Positions 47,432 through 59,400 of a stretch of 64,000 bases of DNA are shown piece by piece. The position numbers and the translations under genes were made by a program. The stretch covers positions 34,692,361 through 34,756,360 of the forward strand of contig CM055106.1 of assembly GCA_029204225.1 (NCBI GenBank). The letters run 5' to 3'. The notes under the pieces are model-generated. The model saw only the letters and a list, made by a program, of their open reading frames with translations. It did not search any database and was not told the DNA's origin. The DNA is from Diphasiastrum complanatum. Its lineage: Eukaryota; Streptophyta; Lycopodiopsida; Lycopodiales; Lycopodiaceae. Each line of letters begins with the position of its first letter. Within the stretch, counting starts at the first letter, position 1.

Positions 47432-50400
47432 ATGAATCCTGAATAGTAAGCGTCGTGTCGTTTAGATTTGTGGAACCTTCTTCGTTCTTTTAGATGGTAA
47501 TGATAAAGACGGTAAATAGCATTCTACTTAGACTTGTGGTGGTTTTCTGATGTTTTTTTAATCCCTTACTGAAGCTGTTTCATTTCATCATACGCCCCAT
47601 GGAAAAATGAGGCCATGTCAGTCGGCCACATTTGGCAAGCCTCAAGAATTTTCTTGTTTTTGGGTATATCATAAAGGAATCAAGCCTTTTATCTTTTCCT
47701 GATACAGGAAATCCATACTTAGCAAGCCTTCTATATTTTCCTGATATGGGGAATGTATACTGTACCTTTTACCTTTTGCAGAAAACTGTGATTATAGAGA
47801 GAGGGAATCTTGCTATCATTTCATTCTTGATATGTGCCACATTTCTGAAATCCACCTTATGATATGTTTCTCATCAATATTCAGCTCTAGTAGGAACATT
47901 GCATTAATCTGTATGAAAGTTAGGTTAGCAGTATACAGTATAGTAGTTAACATGAGATTTCTTCAAATTGTTGGTGATCTATAAACAGAACACAGATCAT
48001 ATTGTATCTATATGGCTACCAGTGTAAATCTCTGAAAACTATAACTTGATCTGTTATTTGTTTTTTGTTTAATGATGTATAGCATTTTTAGTAGGATTTT
48101 CTTTCAATATTCAGTATAATTTTCGCAGCTTAGGACTTTATTAAAACTGGTCAAGTTTATCATGTGCAGTCCTTGTTGGCTGTGTTTCATGAAATGTTTT
48201 TAGTGTTACGTGAATGATAGGTAGTTTTATCCTTCATTGAAGCATAAAATAATTTTGGAACCTTCTATAACCTAGTTGTGAAAGCAAGAAGGTTATTCAA
48301 GCAGTTTGTTTATCGGTCACAACATATTGCTTGGAGTAGGATATGGCTTGGATAATTCATGAATAATCTTATTTGGCAAGGTATCGTATGAAGGATTTTA
48401 TTCTCAATGTTTCATTCATGTATGTTTTAATTGTCTAGTTTGGCTAGTTCAGATATTAACTTTCTATCTTCAGTTATACAATGGTATTCTTATTTTCTTC
48501 TTTTGTGCAGTGATTACCTTTTCAAGCTTCTCTTAATCGGCGATTCAGGCGTTGGAAAGTCTTGCTTATTGCTACGATTTGCGGTACTATATGTGTTTCA
48601 CAATTGCTTGCAAGTTTTGAAGCTGTCAACCACATACAATGCATCTTTGTGAAGTTTCAGCTTAAAATTGAATCATTGACTACTTTTTCTTTTGGAACTT
48701 GTGATTTCCAAGAGTCCATTGCTGCCAATTTTGTTGAAGTGATCCTTGATGAGGAGGGTAGCTAGCAATGAATTCCAAATTGACTAACCTATGCAAGTCA
48801 CAAACTTCTGTGTGTACATATGGGATTTTGTATATTGAGTTAGGGTTTTTCCTTATGCATATTACGTTGTCAAATGTTCTTACCTACAAGAATATTTGTG
48901 GTTAGAGAATCGTGTGTTACAGTCTACAGTAAGCTTTGGAGTGCTGTTATTTAAACGAAAAAATGTGATTCATCCTTAAAGGTCGTCGTGTTTATGTTCA
49001 ATAAGGGGTTGAGAGAATTTCAAGATAAAGATTCTCCAAGGTCCAATTGTTTGTTAGGTAGGATATTTGCTTATTCATTGCAATGATAGAAGTGGAAAGC
49101 TATTTTGCAAGTCATGCATTAAACAAAATGAAAATTACATCACTGGCAACATGCATATGTTGTGCAATGTTGCGTCGGAACGGCGTTTTGGGACCCCACG
49201 TTTCAAACCGCAGCGTTTCAGAATGCCGTTAAAAAAAAAACCCTGGAAATTCTTTTACAAACAACCACGATGCCCCATTTTCCAGCACACTTTCATGAGA
49301 AGATTCCAAAAGTGGGGGTGGGGATTTGCAAGCAAAGCAACTTCTTGGAGTTTTTATTCACCCTTTTTTTCTTTGCTTTGTTTGGAGGCTATAGTGCATC
49401 ATTTTGAGTGATTCCGGTTGCTAAGATTGGCCCTTCATTTGCTAGGGAGAGAATGATTGCATGTTTCCAAGCTTCTTTATGCATAGGTGGTCACTATTAG
49501 CATTCATGTGGTTGGTGTGCATTTGGGCATTTTGCATTGCCTTTTTTCTAGGCTTTGGGGTTAGGGCTTAGGGATTTAGGGTAGGTCTTAGGCGTCCATT
49601 GGCATTATGATTTACGTCTTAGGCGGCACTAGGCTTGTTTTAGCTCCCCTTTTCCACCTATCCACATTGAGTTTTTTGACCTTTTTTGTAGCGTCTTGAG
49701 GGTTTCTGTAGCCATGCCTGTGGCGGGATGAGGCGTGGTCGGATGTGGATCTCTTAGAGGGGGATACCGTGGTTTTTATAGGTTCAAGTGGCGTTGCTTG
49801 TTTTGCGGTGCCATCTTTTGCAACACGGCGGAGGATTAGAGCACACTTGCTTGGTTTGACTAGGCGAGATGGGCGGACCATTGCCCCATGAATGGCAGTT
49901 CTTGCGCCTGAGCGAGAGTGCCTACTGAGCACAGGTTGAGGAGCAACAGGTTCGACTGGGCCTAGGCTACAAATTGGTGGGCAGTTGGGTTCTATTGGTA
50001 CAAGATCAGGGGATGGCGGTAGCGGAGCAGGGCCATCATGGCCTAGTTCATCAGCAGCAGGCCCATCACGGCCTCCATCAACAGCAACAACAGTAGCATC
50101 ACGGCCTAGTCCATTAGCAGCAGGGCCATCACGGCCTAGTCCATCAGGAGCAGGTCCATCACGCACTTCATCGGCAGAGGCAGGCCCATCACGACCACCT
50201 TTAGCCACAGCAGCAGGTCCATCATCTACAGGAGAGGCTTTTCCATCAGGGGAGTCAGTTGGGGGAAGGCCTGCTGAGGGTCGTGGCCCAGGTTCAACAG
50301 AGGGGACGATTCCTATGGCAGCTATGGGAGGTGTTGGGGAGAGAGCACATGGTGAAGCACATGCACACCCTAGGGTCAGGCCTGTTGAAATAAATGCCTA

Positions 50401-53400
50401 TTTTGCCCCTTAAGGCTTGTAAGTTGTGCATAAGACATGGGGGTAAAACATTTATGTACATAGTACACCCCACTTGTGCTAATTAGGCAAGTAAATCAAG
50501 TAGGTTAAGGACCCATGTGGGTTCTAGAGCTAGAATTAGCAAGACACCACCTCTATGCATAACATGCTATATGTAGCCCAAACTTTGGAGGGGTTTCCAC
50601 GCCCTACTACACTTTGAATATTCATTCATGTTGTGTGAGCTTTGAAGTCCTCTCTCTCTTGCTTTTGTGTTCTACTCCATAGCTGGTTTTATGAAGCTTT
50701 CATAGCGTGCTTACTATGCTGTTATGATACTCCATAGCTAGGCCTTGGAATTTGACATGGTATCAGAGCAGGTTATGTTGCCTGTGGTGTGGTGAAAGCT
50801 TGGACCTGTTTTTGATCAGATTCCTGCCATTCCTGGAGAGCAGCTTACCTTTGAGGACGAAGCACTTTTTGTAGGGGCATCTGATCTCTGTGCTATCTGC
50901 ATGGTTGGAGTACTGTTGGCAAGGGGAGTACAGGGAGCCAAAAAGTTTCTAATTTGAGACAAAAATTTTTGAGTCTTTTTGGACAGCCAGGACTGTAGGA
51001 GGGCGCTTTCTACAGTGGGGACTTCAGTGAAAGTTCTGAGTGGATCTTGGACAAGGGCTAGGACAGCCATACAGGGGGATAGTTTCAAATCCAGAAGCTG
51101 AGGGTTATTGAGCAAGTGGCTGCATACCCTAGTTGGGTGAAAACCCCAGTTTGCCTTTTGTGTTTTATTTCTATCCAGCTATGTCTAGTCTTGCAGAGAG
51201 CATGCTGAGTGAAGCCAGCCGGCTTGATGGCACCAACTTTAGCGTATGGAAATTCAAGATCAAGAACATTCTTGAAGACAAAGAATGTTGGAAGCTTGTG
51301 ACAGGTGAGGAGCTTGTTCCAACATCTGAACTTGAACTTAAGGACTATATCAAGAGAGGGGAAAAGGCACACAGAATCATCAACATGTTAGTGAGGGATA
51401 ATGTGATTCCTCTAATCAGGTCAGCCAAAGGGCCTGTGGATGCATGGCACATTCTTTGTGCATTGTATGAGACAGCAAGTACAACCAGGTTTCTCTACTT
51501 GAAGAACAAGTTGTATACTCTTAGAATGGAGACAGGGGAGACAATTACTGATCATCTTACTAAGATTCAGGATATTAGATATCAGCTTTCTGTACTTGGA
51601 GAGTCTATTGCTGACAAAGACTTGGTGCCAATAGTTCTGAATAGCTTGTCATATGCTTATCAGAACTTTGTGATGATGATATTAGTGAGAGAGAAGATCC
51701 CTACCTATGAAGAAGTCTATGGTCTCTTGTTACAGGAGGAGATGAGGAGAGTTAATGTCTCCAAGAGGGAAGATTTCCAGGAGCATGCCTTTGCTTCTAA
51801 GAAGAAGCAAAATCCAGCTAAGGATAAGAAGAAAGGTAAAGGCAAGAACAAAGGAACACCACAAACACTTGAGCAAGGAATGGAGAACTTGCAGATGTCA
51901 GAAGCACAACCCTCCTCGAATACTTCTTCCACACCTCGAAGGAAGGGGAATTGCAATTACTGTGGTAAATATGGACACTTTGCTTTTGAGTGCAGGAAGA
52001 AGCTTGCAGACCAAAAGAAGGGCACAAAGAAGCAAGGAGGAAATGTTGTTGAGAGTGTTGCAAGAGAGGAGCAGAGTGACATAAGGCAAGCTGAGTTATT
52101 CTCTGTTGCATTGGCTTCACAAGCTACAACAGGTGGTTGGTACATTGACTCAGGTGCTTCAAAGCACATGACCCCTCATAGGGATTGGTTTGATACCTTT
52201 GTGGGGATTAGTGATGGACAAGAGGTGTGCCTAGGTGACAACTCAACACACAAGGTCAAGGGAAAGGGCACAGTACAGCTTCCATCAGGAGAAGTCAAAG
52301 TCATTAAGAATGTCTTATATGTACCAGGACTTGCTAAAAATCTTCTTTCAGTAGGAGCTATCACTCAACAAAATATGAAAGTAGAATTTGATGCTACTTC
52401 TTGTCTTGTGTTGGACTTGAGTGATAATATGAAGGTTGTGGCCAAAGGATTGCAGGAAGATAATCTATACAGGTTATACACTTCTATCCCTAGTCAGCAT
52501 GCTTATACAGCAAAAGGAGGGGATGTGGATAGGTTGTGGCATGAGAGGTATGGACATCTTGGCTACCAAAGCATGCAGGTGTTGAACCAACATCATATGG
52601 TGGAGGGGCTTCCAGTTGTTAAGCCAAGCTCTTCAGTTTGCGAGGCTTGCACTATGGGAAAACAGCAAAGACATAAGTTTCCCAAGGAAAGCACCACCAG
52701 GGCAGCATGCATACTTGACTTGATACATTCAGATTTGTGGGGCCCAACCCAAACAAAATCTGCAAGGGGGGCATATTACTTTATGACCTTTATTGATGAC
52801 TTCTCATGCAAGATTTGGATTTATTTCTTGAAGTTAAAATCTGAAGCATTTAAGTACTTCCTGCATTTCAAAGCTTTGGTAGAAGAACATTCAAGAAAGA
52901 AGATAAAGATGCTCAGGTCAGACGGTGGTGGAGAGTTCATTAAGACAGAATTTGTGGAATTCTGCAAGGCCAATGGGATCAAAAGGCAGCTTACAGCTCC
53001 TCATACCCCTTAGCAAAACGGCGTAGCAGAGAGAAAGAACCGAACTATTGTGGAGTGTGCAAGGTGCATGCTCAAGGCAAAGGGGTTGCCCAACTCTTTT
53101 TGGGGCGAGGCAATGCACACAACAGTGTTTCTGTTGAATAGAAGTCCAACAAAAGCTGTGGAAGGCAAGATTCCAGAAGAGGCATTTAGCGGCATTAAGC
53201 CCAAGGTAGGCGCTTTGCGAGTGTTTGGTTGTACGGCCTATGCCCATATTCCCAAGGATAACAGGAAGAAGCTGGATGCAAAATCAGCAAAGAGTATTTT
53301 CTTGGGATACAGTGAAGAAAGCAAAGCTTACAGACTTTACGATCTTACTAGCAAGAAGAGGATCATAAGTCGAGATGTGATCTTTGAAGAAGATCAAACG

Positions 53401-56400
53401 CCTCCTATAGAGGAACTTGAGATGGAGGATGGTACAAGTGAATTTGTGCCAATACTTGATGACCCACATCCATATATTGGGGAGCCTTAGGATGATCATA
53501 TGAGTGATCAAGAGGAAGAATCCGAGGAGGCTAGGAAGCGGAAGGAAAGGGGCAAATCTGTTGAGTCCTATTCACCGTCTTCATCACCAACTGCAAGGAA
53601 GAAGTTTCCCAAGTGGTATTGGCAAACTGTGCAGGATGGTTTGATATTGGATGAGGGAGAGAGCAGCAATCCAGGGGCTAGGAGGTCTCAAAGGCAAGCC
53701 CAGCAGCATGAACACCAGGAGACAAACTATGCACTTATGACTACTATTTTGGATTCACAAGATCCACATACATTCGTTGAGGCAGCAGATGAGAAGGTAT
53801 GGCAACATGCTATGCAAGAGGAGTACGACTCCATTCTCAAGAATGATACATGGGATTTGGTGAAGTTACCAAAAGGGAAGCGTCCTATTGGCTGTAAGTG
53901 GGTCTACAGGACCAAATACAAATCAGATGGGAGCATCGAAAAGCATAAGGCAAGGCTGGTTGCTAAAGGCTATGCACAAAAGGAGGGCTTGGACTATGAT
54001 GAGACGTTTGCACCGGTAGCTAAGATGACGTCTATCAGGTTGGTTTTAGCATTGGCTGCATTTTTTGGTTGGGAGGTCCATCAAATGGACGTGAAGAGTG
54101 CTTTTCTTAATGGACAGTTGGCTGAAGAAGTCTACATGGAACAGCCACAAGGTTTTGAGGCTAAGGGCAAGGAAAGTATGGTATGCAGGCTTAAGAAGGC
54201 CTTATATGGTTTGAAGCAGGCACCCAGGGCCTGGTATAGTCGTATTGACGACTATTTTGCCAAGGAGCAATTCATAAAGAGTCAGTCGGATTGCAACCTG
54301 TTCGTGAAGGAGGAAGATGGGAACATTGTTTTGATAGTTCTCTATGCGGATGACTTGGTCATCACGGGTAACAATGGCAGCTTATTGAAAAGGTGAAGGC
54401 TCATTTATCAAATGAGTTCGAGATGAAGGATTTGGGCTTAATCCACTATTGTCTTGGTTTGGAGGTTTGGAAAAAGGAAAACTGTGTGTTTATTTCCCAA
54501 GCCAACTATGCATGTGAAGTTTTGAACAGGTTCAACATGCAAGATTGCAAACCCGTTTCCACGCCCATTGATACCAGCAATAAGCCATCCAGAGATGATG
54601 GCACTCCTTTTGTGGACGAGACTCTTTATTGTGGGTAGCCTGATTTATCTCACCACTACGAGACCAGACATTTCCTATGCGGTTGGTGTAGCAAGCCAGT
54701 TCATGAGTTCTCCAACTGAAGCACATTGGAAAGCAGCCAAGAGGGTTTTGAGGTATGTCAAAGGGACAACTTGCTATGGGATTGAGTACACAGATGACGG
54801 AAAGCTTCAGCTTGGAGGCTTTACTGATTCGGATTGGGCAGGTGATAGGGATGATCGAAAGTCGACCACAGGTTACACTTTTAACCTTGGTTCAGGGGCC
54901 ATTTCTTGGTGTAGCAAGAAACAGCCCACAGTTACCTTATCATCGACAGAGGCTGAGTACAGGGCAGCGGCAAAAGCTACCTGCGAGGCAATATGGCTCA
55001 GGAGACTTCTTGGGGAGGTGCAGATTCCACAGGATGGTCCTACTATTCTTCAGTGTGACAGCCAGAGTTGCTTCCAGCTTGCCAAAAATCCTGTGTACCA
55101 TGCTCGTACGAAGCATATTGAGGTGGATCAACACTTCTTACGAGAGAAGATACAAAGTGGAGAAATTCAGCTCGAGTACTGTGATACCAACGAACAAGCA
55201 GCAGATATCTTTACTAAGGCACTTAGTAGAGAAAAATTTGAAAAGTTTCGTAGCATGCTAGGTGTTGGTATGAACAAAATAGCCATTGAGGGGGGGTGTT
55301 GAAATAAATGCCTATTTTGCCCCTTAAGGCTTGTATACTTGTAACTTGTAAGTTGTGCATAAGACATGGGGGTAAAACATTTATGTACATAGTACACCCC
55401 ACTTGTGCTAATTAGGCAAGTAAATCAAGTAGGTTAAGGACCCATGTGGGTTCTAGAGCTAGAATTAGCAAGACACCACCTCTATACATAACATGCTATA
55501 TGTAGCCCAAACTTTGGAGGGGTTTCCACGCCCTACTACACTTTGAATATTCATTCATGTTGTGTGAGCTTTGAAGTCCTCTCTCTCTTGCTTTTGTGTT
55601 CTACTCCATAGCTGGTTTTCTGAAGCTTTCATAGTGTGCTTACTATGCTGTTATGATACTCCATAGCTAGGCCTTGGAATTTGACAAGGCCACGACCACA
55701 TGCAGCCACACAAGACAGGGTGGGCTGATATCGATAGACCATAGTGCCTTTAGGGTGGCAGCTGACACACCATGAGGCAGCCACTAGACTTACACGCCAG
55801 TTGTTTTACAGTGCCTACCTTGCATTTTCCTTGGTCGACACTACCATCTTCCGTGACATGATGAGGGAGATTGTAGCTTGTGATGCCACTTGGAGACCCC
55901 CCACAAGCGACGCTCTTCGTACTCGCCATTTGAGAGAGGAGCATGCATGTATCACGAGAGAGCTCAGCCCTATACGACATGCCTGGGCCACATATGGTTG
56001 CTTTATTCTATCAGATGGGTGGATTGATATTAGGCGCAGGCTTATTATCAACGTATTGGTTTCATGTCCACTGGGCACAATATTTCTTGGGGGTGCAGAT
56101 GACTCTTGAGACGGCGCTGTGAAAGCTTTTAGCATTGTTGAGTTGTTTTTTTCGACAATGCAGTGATTACTTTTCTGGTTTATGTAGGATGTCAGCTATC
56201 CGAGAGAAGTGGCTTGACAGGTGAAATTTCTTCCACAAGCCCATACACGCAGCTGTTCATTTGCTTCACCCTATGTGGGCTATTGGAGGCATACGCACAA
56301 ACGCCGAGCTTGTGGACAGCTGGAGGACATAGACATAGGATGTGTATCAAAGTCAGGGTTGTTCCCCCGCACTCGTTTAGTTGTCAACGATTTGTTTGTG

Positions 56401-59400
56401 CTTTTTGACGACTCGTTCATTTAGAGAATCGGCTTATTGCAGCTCATGGCCCCTTGTTGCGCAGGATCGAGAGATAGATGCTAGATTTTGAGCACAGACA
56501 TGGATGTTTCATTGGATCTCAGGGTGAGTATGACGAGTTTCTGCCGGAGCCGCTCACATGGTGGGGTGTGGTGGGCAAATGCACCCCTAATATCATTGCT
56601 CTTGCCACTCGCATCCTTGCTCAAGATTGTTCCGCTTCAGCTTGTGAGCGGAACTGGAGCACTTGGTCTCTTATGCACACAAAGAGACGCAACAGGCTCA
56701 TTGTTCCCCGACTGATTAGGTTGGTTTATTGCACTACCAATTTGAGGCTAGTCAGGCACATGCAGAGAGATGGAACACCTAGGCAGGTGAATCCTGAGGA
56801 GTGCCTTAGATCCATGGATACTGCAGCAGGCCATGCACACACCGAGGCTATGGCTGATGATGAGATCTTTTCAGAGTATCATCGGGAGCTGGCACGTCAT
56901 GATAGGAGGCAGTGCAAGACCACTAGATCCATGGCCAGGGCCGATGCAGAGTGGGGATGAGGGGGGGATTGGATGATGATGAGGATGAGGTCTTGGATGA
57001 CGAGATGGAGATGGACATTGGAGATGATGTGGGGTGGGTGGATCCAGATGCTGAGATACATGCTGAGCCTGCATCACCTATATGCAGGGGGGTTAGGTGT
57101 AGGGTACGTCTGATGGATTTACATGTTGAGACAGAGGTAGCAGCATCACAGGCAAAGGGAGCAGTGGCCCGGCGAGGCCCTGGTGGACCTAGAGACAGAG
57201 GCAGAGGCAGAGGTTCAGGGACACAACCGCACATACCTGAGGAGGATACCTTATCTTCCTACTCATCTACCAGTGATAGTGATGAGGAGGAATCCCCATT
57301 TGATCATGATGCCTTCGAGTCATAGAGATTTATCGGTGTACGAGTCTATTGTCCATTGTCCATCTATCATACTCATGTACTTGGCCATTGGCCCACTCAT
57401 TGTATATATCAGAGCTTTATCGTTTATGACATTAGACATCTTGATCATTCTCATGAGGCATGTGTAGAATGTGGATCAGTCGCCATTTTTTTTTGTATCA
57501 TATACACTTAGCACTGTAGTACGCACTATGCAATTGCCTTTCAAGTTTTAATTTTAACTTTTGGTATGCAGCATGTTAAAGCCCAATTGCTGGGTTCAGT
57601 TAGTAGTCTGTAGTAGTTGTCAGTTAGTGTAGTAACTTGTAAGTACTTATAGTTGTTAGTTAGTTATTAATCTGTTTTGCAAATTTGCAATGTGTTTGAA
57701 ATTTTTTTTACAGGCCTACATGTTGTTTTTCCCCAGTCCCAACACATGCTTCCAAAACAATTTATTTTTTGCAGCGTTCCGATCCAGAACGCTGCAGAAT
57801 TTCTGAACCGTTCCGGAACGGGACGCAACATCATTGATATGTTATCTAAGGAAAGAGCTATTCTGATAACTCTTTTCTATAATTATGTGCTACAAATAAA
57901 TGAAGTTGTATGATTTGTATCTCCCAATAGATACAATATTGTTTCTTTTTTTTTTATTGTCACTATCATCACTTCATCGTAAGAAAAATCATGCTGCGTA
58001 TGATACCTTGTCGATTTTATTGCACCTTTCACCACATGTTTCATTTCGACCAGCACTTTTCTTGCATGCTAAGCTTTGTCTTCGTTTGAAAGTTTAAAGA
58101 AGGAAGTTCCAGGCTACAGCAAACAGGTTGTGATTTTCTCCTTGCTTGGTGTATGAGAAAGCCAGGCTGAATTTATGTGACAGACACACTATTTTCAGCT
58201 TTTACTTTTTGGTGGATTTAAATTCCTCATTACATTTCTTTTCCAAGTTGAACACTTTGAACTGCAATTTTACTGTATAAATATTTTTATAGTATCATAG
58301 TATTTGCATTTTAGCCTTGCTTCTGGTCTCTGTTAATCTATCCAGAGGTGGTAAAAACAATTTGCATGGTTTTGTATGTTGTGCAGGATGATTCGTACTT
58401 GGAGAGCTACATTAGCACGATTGGCGTAGACTTTGTAAGTGGTGAATACTTTGACATCTTTCCTTCCCAGAGTTGATTAGGATGTTCATAGATTATGGAA
58501 ACTTATCCCATCATTTTGATTTTCGAGTTTCACTGAGTAGGTATCTGCTGGAAATGGATAGCATGGCTTATTTGGTAGGTTTAGTTACAATTCTAGAATA
58601 TAGTTTGATCCATCTGTATGGATTGTATTCAACAGAAAATACGTACAGTTGAGCTGGATGGGAAGACAGTTAAGCTGCAAATTGTAAGTTAAGCGGATGT
58701 TAATTCCTAGGCATGTGCTAAGATTGGCATATGCTTTGTTTATTGATTTGCAAGTATGGTAACTTGCTTTTTCCTTTTTTGTGATTAGGATGTAAGCAAT
58801 ATGAAAGATTGTAGGTTGCACAACTCTCGTTTGAGATATTTTCCTAGTTGGAGCCAACTAGTTTTCACCGATTCTTCATAGTGGTTCACCTTGCCAGTCA
58901 GCTATCTTCTTAACATTTAGTCTTGTATTCAGCAAACTTGATTGGTATTTCTCCTCACATAAAGACCTCGCTTGATTGGCTTTGCTCTTTAATGCTGCCC
59001 TTGATTATGGCTGAGTCTATCCCTCCCCTACAAATAAGTAACAGAAGCTCAGCAGATTTTGCTTGGGATATGCATGAAGTCTAATGTGACTCTCTTGTGC
59101 TTGTAACTTGCACCTGCCCTTGCCTATCAAGGACATTTTTAGGGTTGCCTTGGATTCGGTATATGCTATCTATGATGAAGTTGGTGATCATACACAGGAT
59201 TTCCTCAGATTGCAGATAGCAACTTATGCTTGGGTTGTGATGAGATCAGAAGGAATGCTTGTTGGATAGGAAGCTTTATCCCTCTTTATGTTATTCTTTG
59301 ATTGGTTTGGTACTGACTCTTTAGGTTTTTTGCTTGCATGCTCATTCTGTTCTAAGCATTTCCCCAATCTGTTCTAAGCATTTCCCCAATGACAGATTTG

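Larger units (their letters stand above)
50383..55686 (+). mobile_element. Young Ty1/copia retrotransposon with AGGCC target duplication
   Basis: It is complete: 5' LTR 50383-50757, primer-binding site 50758-50769, a gag-pol coding region 51181-55302, polypurine tract ATTGAGGGGGGG (55285-55296) and 3' LTR 55297-55686. AGGCC flanks it at 50378-50382 and 55687-55691. By eye the LTRs differ at three bases and one 15-bp indel, so insertion was recent. It interrupts the hAT element, which must be older. Confidence 0.97.
49165..57836 (+). mobile_element. hAT transposon with transposase remnants, split by a copia element
   Basis: The left end CAATGTTGCGTCGGAACGG and the right end CCGGAACGGGACGCAACATC followed by ATTG are inverted. 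Flanks ATATGTTG (49155-49162) and ATATGTTA (57837-57844) form an 8-bp duplication with one change. The left edge has two extra bases. Without the copia insert the element is about 3.36 kb, a normal size for an autonomous hAT. Its termini match the MITEs at 11859 and 60355. It lies in the sense orientation in RABD2 intron 2. Confidence 0.75.

Noticed and set aside
48511-48652. Rab exon 2 read on past 48583
   Set aside because: Reading past the GT at 48584 loses the Rab sequence. Splicing to 58387 restores the conserved [13 protein letters not shown] segment exactly.
49612-50208. 198-codon minus-strand frame rich in DGPA
   Set aside because: It is antisense to the Pro/Ser linker of the hAT transposase, which is better supported by the flanking domains on the plus strand.
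56478-56960. Domesticated hAT-derived host gene
   Set aside because: The dimerisation domain is well kept, but upstream parts have frameshifts and stops, and intact transposon ends surround it, so a transposon relic is simpler.
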